Assembly (NCBI GenBank): GCA_022827685.1
Contig: JAJEIH010000118.1
Location: 1-35,259 of the forward strand
Length of the DNA: 35,259 nucleotides
DNA from: Alphaproteobacteria bacterium
GTDB taxonomy: Bacteria; Pseudomonadota; Alphaproteobacteria; Bin95
Direction of reading: 5' to 3'
The position numbers were made by a program, and so were the translations under genes. Below, one piece after another: positions 7,522 through 14,734 of the stretch. The notes under the pieces are model-generated. The model was not told the origin of the DNA and did no database searches. It saw nothing but the letters and a program-made list of their open reading frames with translations. Within the stretch, counting starts at the first letter, position 1, and each line of letters begins with the position of its first letter.

Positions 7522-8277
7522 ATGCCGATTGTCCTGGTCGAACGCGAGGGTCCGGTGCGCACCGTGCGGCTGAACCGCCCGGAAAAGCGCAACGCGCTCA
7601 ACCGCGAAATGCTCGACGCGCTCCTCGACGCCTTCCGGAGCGAGCCGGAGAGCGCCGAACGGCTGACCGTGATCCGCGCCGAGGGGCCGGCCTTCTGCGC
7701 CGGAATGGACCTGCGGGAGCGGGCGGGCACGCTCGACACGGAAAGCCCGATCGAGGCGGTTCTGGACGCGGTGCAGCACTATCCCCTGCCGGTGGTCGGG
7801 GTCGTGCACGGCGATGCGATTGCGGGCGGCAATGAGCTGGCGCTGCATTGCGACCTTGTGGTGGCGGCGGAGAGTGCGCGCTTCGGCATGTCGCTGGCGC
7901 AGATCGGGCTGGTGCCGACCTGGTTCCTCGCCAAGAAGATCGTGGAGACGGGCGGCCCCGTAGCGGCGCGCGAAATGCTGCTCCTCGGCGACCCCCTGCC
8001 GGCCGCCCGGATGCACGCGCTCGGCATGATCCACAAGGCGGTGCCCGACGACGGACTGGAAGCGGCGGTCGAGGCCGTCACCCGGCGCCTTGCTGCCAAT
8101 GCGCCGCTCGCGATGAAGGCGATGAAGGCCGTCATGCTCCGGCAGATGGCCTTCCGCGACGCCACGCCGCATGAGGACCTGCTGGGGATGCTGCGCGCCG
8201 CCCGCCTTTCCGCAGACGCGAAGGAAGGCATCGCGGCGAGGCTGGAGAAGCGCCCGGCCAACTTCACGGGGGAGTAG
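7522..8277 (+). CDS. enoyl-CoA hydratase/isomerase (crotonase) family protein
   Basis: The 251-residue protein has the crotonase fold: LNRPEKRNAL at 17-26, the oxyanion segment FCAGMDL at 58-64 and AIAGGNELALHCD at 99-111. Glu105 corresponds to the first catalytic glutamate of rat crotonase (Glu144). The position of the second glutamate (Glu164) is Leu125 in the segment FGMSLAQIGLVP. It is therefore unlikely to be a standard hydratase and may act as an isomerase, a decarboxylase or on an unusual acyl-CoA. A GAGG ribosome-binding site precedes the ATG. It opens the plus-strand acyl-CoA cluster, and its TAG stop directly abuts the ATG of the next gene. Confidence 0.92.
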   Translation: MPIVLVEREGPVRTVRLNRPEKRNALNREMLDALLDAFRSEPESAERLTVIRAEGPAFCAGMDLRERAGTLDTESPIEAVLDAVQHYPLPVVGVVHGDAIAGGNELALHCDLVVAAESARFGMSLAQIGLVPTWFLAKKIVETGGPVAAREMLLLGDPLPAARMHALGMIHKAVPDDGLEAAVEAVTRRLAANAPLAMKAMKAVMLRQMAFRDATPHEDLLGMLRAARLSADAKEGIAARLEKRPANFTGE

Positions 8278-8613
8278 ATGGCCGTGCGACTCGACAGGCC
8301 CTGGCGGCGGCTCGACGCGGAGGCCGTGGCCGGGCTTAGCGGCCAGCTCGGCGTCTATCAGCTCTCCGACGACGGGGCGACCGTGCGGGCGATCCACCGG
8401 GTCGATGCGCGCTCGCTGTTCGGCCTGCGCGGGGAGCTCGGGCGCGAACTGGAAGAGCGCGGCGAGGGGCTGTTCTTCCGTCTGGAGGTCAACCACCAGC
8501 CGCGCACCCGCTGGCTGGAGCTGATGATGGTCCACAAGGCCGATCACGGCAGCCTGCCGGCGTGGAACCCGCCGGAGGACGGCGAGGGTCTCGGGCGCCT
8601 CAGCCCGGCCTGA
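8278..8613 (+). CDS. small DUF7508-like protein
   Basis: This 111-residue soluble protein begins at the base after the preceding stop codon, and the GGGGGAG before that stop serves as its ribosome-binding site, so the two are translationally coupled. Features include LDRPWRRLD at the N-terminus, GQLGVYQL near residues 22-29, SLFGLRGELGREL, a basic RTRWLELMMVHKADHG segment and a GLGRLSPA tail. I associate this pattern with DUF7508, an uncharacterised family also found in haloarchaea; the match is from memory. The GVYQL and FGLRGELGR segments faintly recall a degenerate GIY-YIG-like core, which is speculative. Its place between crotonase and acyl-CoA dehydrogenase genes suggests an accessory role in CoA-ester metabolism. 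Confidence 0.75.
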   Translation: MAVRLDRPWRRLDAEAVAGLSGQLGVYQLSDDGATVRAIHRVDARSLFGLRGELGRELEERGEGLFFRLEVNHQPRTRWLELMMVHKADHGSLPAWNPPEDGEGLGRLSPA

Positions 8614-8656
8614 CCGGCCTCGACAGAATTTTCGGAATCAGGAAAGCGCAAGACTT

Positions 8657-9823
8657 ATGGACCTGTCCCTTACCGACGAGCAGAAACTGATCGTGGACCA
8701 GGTGCGCCGCTTCGTCCGCGAGGAGATCGTGCCGCTGGAGGACGGTCTCGACCCCGACGCCGACAGCCTGCCGCCGGAGGACCATGAACGGCTCGCCAGA
8801 AGGGTGGCGGAGATGGGCCTTTACGGCCTCGACATTCCGCCGGAATTCGGCGGGCCGGACGTGGATATCGTGACCCGCACCCTGCTCGCCATCGAGATGT
8901 CGCAGCACCGCGCCGGCCTCTATGCGCCCTGCTACAACGTCTTCGGCGGCGCGGGCCTGGCCCAGATGTTCGAGGCCAATGACGACCAGAAGCAGCGCTT
9001 CCTCTTTCCGATGCTGAGAGGCGAGAAGAAGACCTTCTTCGGCCTGACGGAGCCCTCGGGCGGCTCGGACCCGGCCCGCGCCATCCAGACCCGCGCGGTC
9101 CGCGACGGCGACGACTGGGTCATCAACGGCGCCAAGATGTTCATCTCCGGCGCCGACCGGGCGGATTTCGGCCTCGTCTTCGCCCGCACCGACCCGGGCA
9201 AGGGGCGGGCCGGCGTCACCTGCTTCATCGTCGAGACGGACACGCCGGGCTTCCATGTGCGGCGCATCGTCCACACGCTGCGCGCGGCGCGCTATGCGAC
9301 AGAGCTGCAATTCGAGGACATGCGCGTGCCGCACGCCAATGTGCTGGGCGAGGTCAATGGCGGCTTCGCCATCGCCAATGACCGCGTGTCGCGCCAGCGC
9401 ATCCCCTATGCGGCCACCTGCATCGGCGTCGCCGTCAAGGCGCAGGAGCTGGCGGTCGAATATGCCGGGATAAGGGAGACCTTCGGCGACAAGCTGGCGC
9501 ATCGCCAGGGCATCCAGTGGATGGTGGTCGAGAACGAGATCGACATCCGCCAGTCGCTCTGGATCACCCTTGCGGCCGCCGACAAGGCGCGGCGTGGCGA
9601 GGCCTTCCGCACCGACTCCGCGCTCGCCAAGATCGTGGCGACGGAGGCCTCGGGCCGGGTGGTGGACCGCGCCATGCAGATCCACGGCGGCTACGGCGTC
9701 ACCAAGGACCTGCCGTTCGAGCGCTGGTACCGCGAAATGCGCATCCGCCGCATCGGCGAGGGCCCGAACGAGGTCCAGCGCCACATCGTCGCCCGCGACC
9801 TGTTCGGCAGCTCGCTGCGCTAG
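8657..9823 (+). CDS. acyl-CoA dehydrogenase
   Basis: This 388-residue flavoprotein is full length for the acyl-CoA dehydrogenase family, which introduces the alpha-beta double bond in acyl-CoA and passes electrons to ETF. The N-terminal helical domain (residues 1-110), the FAD-binding beta domain with FGLTEPSGGSDP near 127-138, and the C-terminal helical domain with the MQIHGGYGV segment are all present. The catalytic base is Glu368 in IGEGPNEVQR, in the position of Glu376 of medium-chain enzymes. The gene follows the DUF7508-like gene by 43 bp. With the crotonase-fold gene and the SDR it could make up successive beta-oxidation-like steps. Chain length or branched substrates cannot be told from sequence. 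Confidence 0.95.
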   Translation: MDLSLTDEQKLIVDQVRRFVREEIVPLEDGLDPDADSLPPEDHERLARRVAEMGLYGLDIPPEFGGPDVDIVTRTLLAIEMSQHRAGLYAPCYNVFGGAGLAQMFEANDDQKQRFLFPMLRGEKKTFFGLTEPSGGSDPARAIQTRAVRDGDDWVINGAKMFISGADRADFGLVFARTDPGKGRAGVTCFIVETDTPGFHVRRIVHTLRAARYATELQFEDMRVPHANVLGEVNGGFAIANDRVSRQRIPYAATCIGVAVKAQELAVEYAGIRETFGDKLAHRQGIQWMVVENEIDIRQSLWITLAAADKARRGEAFRTDSALAKIVATEASGRVVDRAMQIHGGYGVTKDLPFERWYREMRIRRIGEGPNEVQRHIVARDLFGSSLR

Positions 9824-9911
9824 GGAGCAGCGGTTTTGACAGGCGGCGCAATAGCCCGCACATTCGCGGCGGGGTATTGAGTTGCCGGAAATATGGAGGG
9901 GAGACGGGTCG

Positions 9912-10832
9912 ATGGGAATGCTGGAAGGGCGGGTTGCGATCTGCACCGGTTCCGGGCGCGGCGTCGGCGCCGAAGTGGCGAAGATGATGGCCGCGAACGG
10001 CGCGAGCGTCATTGTCAACGACCCCGGCGTCGGCGGCGGCGGCGAGGGCGGCGACCAGACGCCGGCCCAGGCGATTGCGGACGAGATCAGGGCGGCGGGC
10101 GGCCAGGCGGCCGCCAATTTCGGCTCGGTGGCCAAATTCGAGGACTGCCTCGACATGGTGCAGCAGGCGCGCGACGAGTTCGGCGGGCTGCATGTCGTCT
10201 TCAACCCCGCCGGCATCCTGCGCGACCGCATGTTCCACAAGATGTCGCCGGAAGACTGGCAGGCGGTCATCGACGTCCACTTGACCGGCCACTTCAATGT
10301 CAACCGGGCGGCGATCAACCTGTTCCGCGAGCAGGAATACGGGCGCATCATCATGGTCTCCTCGACCTCCGGCCTGCTCGGCAATATCGGCCAGGCGAAT
10401 TACGGTGCGGCGAAGCTCGGCATCGTGGCGCTCGCGCGTATCGTGGCGATGGAGAACGCATCGAAGAACGTGACCGCCAATGTCATCGCGCCCTCGGCCG
10501 ACACCCGCATGACCCGCAGCGTGCCAACGCCGAAGGACCCCGCGGCGGCGGCGATCCGCGACGAGCGCCTGAGGCTCAGCCGGGCGGACGCCATCGCCCC
10601 GCTCTGCACCTTCCTCGCCTCGGAGGAGGCGGGCTATGTCAACGGCCAGGTGTTCCACCAGCGCGCGGGCGAACTCACGCTTTACGGCCATTCCCGGCCC
10701 GTGCGCACGGTCCACCGCAACGGCAACTGGACGCCGGAAAGCATTGCCGAGGTGGCCATGCCGTCGCTTTCGGGCCAATTCTACGAAATCGCGAACTCCC
10801 GCAGCGTCCATGCGGGAATGCCGATGGCTTGA
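9912..10832 (+). CDS. SDR-family dehydrogenase, MFE-2/hydroxyacyl-CoA type
   Basis: This 306-residue short-chain dehydrogenase has the nucleotide motif TGSGRGVG at residues 12-19, NPAG at 98-101 (in place of the usual NNAG), the catalytic serines 150/151 and Tyr164-x3-Lys168 in NYGAAKLG. The glycine-rich insertion after VNDPGV near residue 40 is typical of the hydroxyacyl-CoA dehydrogenase part of peroxisomal-type multifunctional enzyme 2. The start at 9912 is set by GGAGGGGAG nine bases upstream; an upstream in-frame ATG at 9882 lacks this. The C-terminal 60 residues beyond the core are longer than in minimal SDRs. It lies 88 bp after the acyl-CoA dehydrogenase and would fit the 3-hydroxyacyl step. 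Confidence 0.92.
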   Translation: MGMLEGRVAICTGSGRGVGAEVAKMMAANGASVIVNDPGVGGGGEGGDQTPAQAIADEIRAAGGQAAANFGSVAKFEDCLDMVQQARDEFGGLHVVFNPAGILRDRMFHKMSPEDWQAVIDVHLTGHFNVNRAAINLFREQEYGRIIMVSSTSGLLGNIGQANYGAAKLGIVALARIVAMENASKNVTANVIAPSADTRMTRSVPTPKDPAAAAIRDERLRLSRADAIAPLCTFLASEEAGYVNGQVFHQRAGELTLYGHSRPVRTVHRNGNWTPESIAEVAMPSLSGQFYEIANSRSVHAGMPMA

Positions 10833-10864
10833 GCCGCGGCGCGCCCCAGGGAGGAGGAAACGCC

Positions 10865-11491
10865 ATGCAGTCGAACGGATGGATCGGGAGCGAGGCCGAG
10901 CTGGAGGCGCTCTACGAGATGCCTCCCAGGCGGCGCGCGATCCTCAAGGAGATCGACCATATCTCCGACCACTACCGCGCCTTCATCGACGCTGCCCCCT
11001 TCGTCGTGCTGGCGACGGTCGGGCCAGAAGGGCTCGACTGCAGCCCGCGCGGCGACCCGGCAGGATTTGTCCAGGTGCAGGATCCGAAGACCGTGCTGCT
11101 GCCCGACCGGCGCGGCAACAACCGGCTCGACAGCCTGCGCAATATCGTCCGCGACCCGCGCGTCTCGCTGCTTTTCCTCATTCCCGGCGTCGGCGAGACG
11201 CTGCGCATCAACGGGCGCGGGCGCATCGGCACGGACCCGGAGCTGCTGGCGCGTTTTGAGATAAGGGGGCAGTTGCCGCGCAGCGTGCTGTCGGTCGCCG
11301 TGGACCGGGTCTATATCCAGTGCCCGAAAGCGCTCGTCCGCTCCCGCCTCTGGCGCCCGGAAACGCGCGTGCCGCGCGACTCCCTGCCGACCCTCGGCGA
11401 GATCATGGAAGCGCTCGACACCGAAGGCGAGTTCGAGGCGAAGTCCTGGGACCGCGCCTATTCGGCCGAGTTGGAGAAGACGATCTACTAG
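10865..11491 (+). CDS. pyridoxamine-phosphate-oxidase-like FMN protein (MSMEG_1061 type)
   Basis: The 208-residue protein fits the split-barrel PPOX superfamily. After a helical N-terminal segment it shows PFVVLATVGPEGLDCSPRGD near residues 44-63, then LLPDRRGNNRLDSLRNI and a GRGRI barrel strand. This agrees with the MSMEG_1061 subfamily as I recall it. Such proteins bind FMN or F420 and reduce or oxidise small molecules; the true substrate is unknown. The ATG has an excellent GGGAGGAGG ribosome-binding site. A longer reading frame from 9893 is a shadow across the SDR gene and is rejected. It is the last gene of the plus-strand cluster and shares the palindromic CTAG (11488-11491) as stop codon with the convergent amidase. 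Confidence 0.88.
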   Translation: MQSNGWIGSEAELEALYEMPPRRRAILKEIDHISDHYRAFIDAAPFVVLATVGPEGLDCSPRGDPAGFVQVQDPKTVLLPDRRGNNRLDSLRNIVRDPRVSLLFLIPGVGETLRINGRGRIGTDPELLARFEIRGQLPRSVLSVAVDRVYIQCPKALVRSRLWRPETRVPRDSLPTLGEIMEALDTEGEFEAKSWDRAYSAELEKTIY

Positions 11492-12900
11492 GCGGACAGG
11501 CTGGGGCGGCGGTCGGCCCAGGGCGCGATGCGCTCGAAGGCGGCGGCGGCCTGCAGCACCCGCCGGTCCTCATGGAGCCGGCCCACGATCTGGAGGCCGA
11601 TGGGGAGCCCGTCGCGGGTGAAGCCGCAAGGCACGCTCGCGGCCGGATTGCCGGAGGCGTTGAACGGGAAGCTGAACGGGGTCCACGCAAACAGGTCCTC
11701 CGCTTCGAACCGGCCGGGCTCCGGCGCCACCTGGCCCACGGGGAATGCGGGAACGGCGGTCGCAGGCGTGAGAAGCAGGTCGTAGCTTTCGAAGAACCGG
11801 GCCAGCCGGTCGCAGAAGGCGAGCCGCTCGATCCGTGCCTGCACATATTCGACCGCGCTGTATTCCATGCCACGGCGCACCATATGCACGAGGCCGGGGT
11901 CCATCTCGGACTCCCACTCGTCGAGATGTTGCACGAGGCCGCCGGCGACCGCGCTCTGGTAGAGCAGGATGAAGAAATCCGTCGCATTGCCGATGCCGGG
12001 ATCGCCTTCCTCGACTTCGGCGCCGAGTTCGGCGAAGCGGGCGGCAGCCCGCGCCGTCGCCTCCGCGACTTCCGGGTCCACCTCCGCATAGCCGAGGGTC
12101 GGGCTCCAGAACACCCTGAGGCCGGCGACCCCGTCATGCAGGCCGGCAAGGAAGTCCTGCGGCGGGCCCGGCTGGCTGAAGCGGTCGGCCGGGTCGTAGC
12201 CGGAAAGTGCGCTCAACATGAGCGCGGCGTCGGCCACGGTGCGGGTCATCGGCCCGAGATGGGACAGGAGGCCGTTATGCGGCATCGGTGCATAGGGCAC
12301 GAGGCCGATGGTTGGCTTGATGCCGAAAATGCCTGCGAAGGAAGACGGTATGCGGATCGAGCCGCCGCCGTCGCCGCCCTGGGCGAGCGGTCCGAGACCC
12401 GCCGCAATCTGGGATGAAGCGCCGCCGCTCGACCCGCCGGGCGTGCGTTCCAGGTTCCACGGGTTGCGGGTGATGCCGGTGACGGGGCTGTCGGTCGCTC
12501 CCTTCCAGCCGAACTCCGGCGTCGTGGTCTTGCCGAGGAAGACGCCGCCGGCCCCGCCGAGGCGCCGTTCCAGAGGCGTGTCGTCTTCGGGGACGTTGTG
12601 CTCAAAGATCTTCGAGCCGCGCATGGTGCGCACGCCCCTGGTCGGCTGCATGTCCTTTATCGAATAGGGAATGCCGTGCAACAGGCCGAGAGGCCGGCCG
12701 CGCATGACAGCCTCTTCCGCCGCCTCCGCCTGCTCCAGCGCCGTCTCGGGGGTCGGCGTGCAGAAGCAGTTGAGGGCCGGATTGAGTGCCTCGATCCGGG
12801 CGACCACCGCCCGGGCAAGCTCCACCGGCGAGAGGCGGCGGGCGCGGATGTCGGCGGCGAGATCGACCGCGGAGCGAAAACAGAGGTCTTCGTCCTGCAT
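11488..12900 (-). CDS. amidase (amidase-signature family)
   Basis: This 470-residue protein is a full-length amidase-signature hydrolase. The Ser-cisSer-Lys machinery is visible: lysine in PYSIKDM, cis-serine in the glycine/serine-rich GGSSGGASS and nucleophile serine in GGGSIRIPSS. Members cleave carboxamides; GatA itself is unlikely because no gatB or gatC is adjacent. The start at 12900 was chosen because GGAG lies nine bases before that ATG. A GTG seven codons earlier lacks a site of its own and would place GGAG inside the gene. It follows the solute-binding protein gene on the same strand across 82 bp that contain a strong hairpin. Import of an amide or peptide followed by its hydrolysis is a reasonable inference. 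Confidence 0.93.
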   Translation of the reverse strand: MQDEDLCFRSAVDLAADIRARRLSPVELARAVVARIEALNPALNCFCTPTPETALEQAEAAEEAVMRGRPLGLLHGIPYSIKDMQPTRGVRTMRGSKIFEHNVPEDDTPLERRLGGAGGVFLGKTTTPEFGWKGATDSPVTGITRNPWNLERTPGGSSGGASSQIAAGLGPLAQGGDGGGSIRIPSSFAGIFGIKPTIGLVPYAPMPHNGLLSHLGPMTRTVADAALMLSALSGYDPADRFSQPGPPQDFLAGLHDGVAGLRVFWSPTLGYAEVDPEVAEATARAAARFAELGAEVEEGDPGIGNATDFFILLYQSAVAGGLVQHLDEWESEMDPGLVHMVRRGMEYSAVEYVQARIERLAFCDRLARFFESYDLLLTPATAVPAFPVGQVAPEPGRFEAEDLFAWTPFSFPFNASGNPAASVPCGFTRDGLPIGLQIVGRLHEDRRVLQAAAAFERIAPWADRRPSLSA

Positions 12901-12931
12901 GGCTTCGTTCTCCAGTTTCACTTGGCCGGAC

Positions 12932-12965
12932 CCGCCCGCCGCCCGGTTTCGGCGGCGGCGGGCGG
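12932..12965 (-). repeat. strong intercistronic hairpin after the solute-binding protein gene
   Basis: CCGCCCGCCGCC at 12932-12943 is perfectly complementary to GGCGGCGGGCGG at 12954-12965, giving a 12-bp all-G/C stem with a 10-nt loop. It begins 17 nt after the stop codon of the solute-binding protein gene and precedes the amidase. No T-run follows. In other bacteria such hairpins protect the mRNA of the abundant binding protein from 3' decay and lower expression of the downstream gene; that role here is inferred. Confidence 0.6.
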
Positions 12966-12982
12966 ACGGCGACAGAGGCGGC

Positions 12983-14578
12983 CTAATTCTTCTGGATGTT
13001 CCAGAAGAAGGCGTCGGTCGATTTGATGATTCCGCTCACGTCGTTCCGGTAGGCGCGGTAGAAGAAATACTGCCCCAGAGGAATGTAGGTGACATATTCC
13101 ATCGCCCGCTCCTGCATCCGCCGGGAAAGCGTGACCAGCATTTCCGGATCGGATTCGCTGGAGAACTTCGCCCTGAGCTCCTGGAGCTCATCGTCGCAGG
13201 GCCAGCCGAACCATGCCGCGTCGCAGGCGCCCGAGACGCCGTTATGCATCATCGGGTTGAGCAGCATGTTCGCCGGCCAGGCCGTGTGGAAGAGGTTCCA
13301 GCCGCCGTCGGCCGGCGCCTTCTTCTCGGCGCGGCGCGAGGTGAGGGTGGACCAGTCCATCGCCTGGTCGTCCACATTGATGCCGATCTCGCGCAGGAGG
13401 GCGGCGCTCACCAGGCTTGCGGAGTGGAGCTGCGGAATGTCGGTCGGGTGCAGGAGAACGACCGGCTCTCCGTTGTAGCCGGACTCGGCCAGCAGCTTCT
13501 TCGCTTCCTCGAGATTCTGCTGCATGAGGCGTTCGGACCCAAGGTCGCTGGCATGGGGCGTGTCGCAGATGAACATCGCCGGGCAGGTGCGCCACGAGCC
13601 TTCCAGCGAACTGTTCGCCAGCTGGTAGGTCGCCTGGTCCGCCATGAGCTGGAGGGCCTGGCGGGCCTTCACATTGTCGAAGGGCGGATGCAGGTGGTTG
13701 ATGACCAGCCAGGGCTGCCAGCCGAGCGCGTCCGTCGGCTCCGCGGTGACGCCCTCGGCGGCGATGAGCTGTGGCACGAGGTCGGCCGGGACGTTCTCGA
13801 TGACGTCGATCTCGCCCGCCACGAGCGCGTTCGCGGTGGTCTGCGCATCGGGGATGTACTGCCAGACGAGGCGGTCGAAATGGACGACCTTGCCGCCCGC
13901 CGTTTCGCTGGCCGGTTCCGCGCGCGGCACATAGTCCGCGTTCTTCTCGTAAACGACCCTGCTGCCGGGCACCCACTCGTCCTCCAGGATCCTGAAGGGC
14001 CCCGAGCCGGTCATTTCCTTGATCTGCTCGTGCGGATCGGTCATCGCGACCCGCTCCGGCATCATGAAGGGCACATTGGCGTTCTTCTTGCCGAGAGCGT
14101 CGATGACGAGCGCCCAGGGTTGCTTGAGCGTAATCACGATGGTGCGATCGTCCGCCGCCACCATGGTGTCGACGCGCTCCATGAGGAGCTGTCCGAACAC
14201 GTCGCGCTGGCCCCACCGCTTGATGGAGGCCACGCAGTCCTTCGCGGTCACCGGCGTCCCGTCATGCCAGTTGAGGCCGTCGCGGAGCGTGATGGTATAG
14301 ACGAGGCCGTCATCGCTCTTCGTGTAGCCCTCGGCCATCTGCGGCTGGACGTTGAAATCCGCGTCCGTGGCGAACAGCGTGTCATAGACCGCGTAGCCGT
14401 GATTGCTGGTGATGAGCGCGGTGGTCCAGATCGGGTCGATGTTCTTCAGGTCCGCGTGAATGGCTACATTGAGCTCGGTCTGGCCCGCGGCCGGGAAGGC
14501 GAGGGCGAGGCTGAGCGCCGCCGCCGGCACGATGCCCCGCGCCCTTCGGGCCAACCAGTTGCGAGGTGGGTTCGGCAT
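12983..14578 (-). CDS. ABC transporter solute-binding protein, family 5 (peptide/nickel type)
   Basis: This 531-residue protein is a periplasmic family-5 binding protein. A signal peptide occupies about residues 1-32 (basic start, hydrophobic core, AAG then QT). The mature protein has the family hallmarks ITLRDGLNWHDGTPVTAKD, GSGPFRI, a DALG...NHLHPPFDNVKARQAL region and a C-terminal YIPLGQYF segment. Such proteins bind oligopeptides, nickel, glycosides or other small solutes. The start at 14578 has AAGGAG upstream; an earlier ATG at 14734 would add an unlikely 52-residue leader and is rejected. No permease or ATPase gene lies nearby, so it is an orphan in this window. The Rieske gene is 156 bp upstream and the amidase downstream. 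Confidence 0.93.
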   Translation of the reverse strand: MPNPPRNWLARRARGIVPAAALSLALAFPAAGQTELNVAIHADLKNIDPIWTTALITSNHGYAVYDTLFATDADFNVQPQMAEGYTKSDDGLVYTITLRDGLNWHDGTPVTAKDCVASIKRWGQRDVFGQLLMERVDTMVAADDRTIVITLKQPWALVIDALGKKNANVPFMMPERVAMTDPHEQIKEMTGSGPFRILEDEWVPGSRVVYEKNADYVPRAEPASETAGGKVVHFDRLVWQYIPDAQTTANALVAGEIDVIENVPADLVPQLIAAEGVTAEPTDALGWQPWLVINHLHPPFDNVKARQALQLMADQATYQLANSSLEGSWRTCPAMFICDTPHASDLGSERLMQQNLEEAKKLLAESGYNGEPVVLLHPTDIPQLHSASLVSAALLREIGINVDDQAMDWSTLTSRRAEKKAPADGGWNLFHTAWPANMLLNPMMHNGVSGACDAAWFGWPCDDELQELRAKFSSESDPEMLVTLSRRMQERAMEYVTYIPLGQYFFYRAYRNDVSGIIKSTDAFFWNIQKN

Positions 14579-14734
14579 GGTCCTGTCTCCTTCCGGGTTG
14601 TGCCTGGAGTCCGCCGCACTACCGGTCGGCCGTTGCCACGGTCGCAGCATCCTCCCCAAGGCATTACACGCCGGAACCCGGGCGTCTGCAATCCACCCGA
14701 GCCGATTGCGCGACGGGAAGCGGTTCAACAGCAC

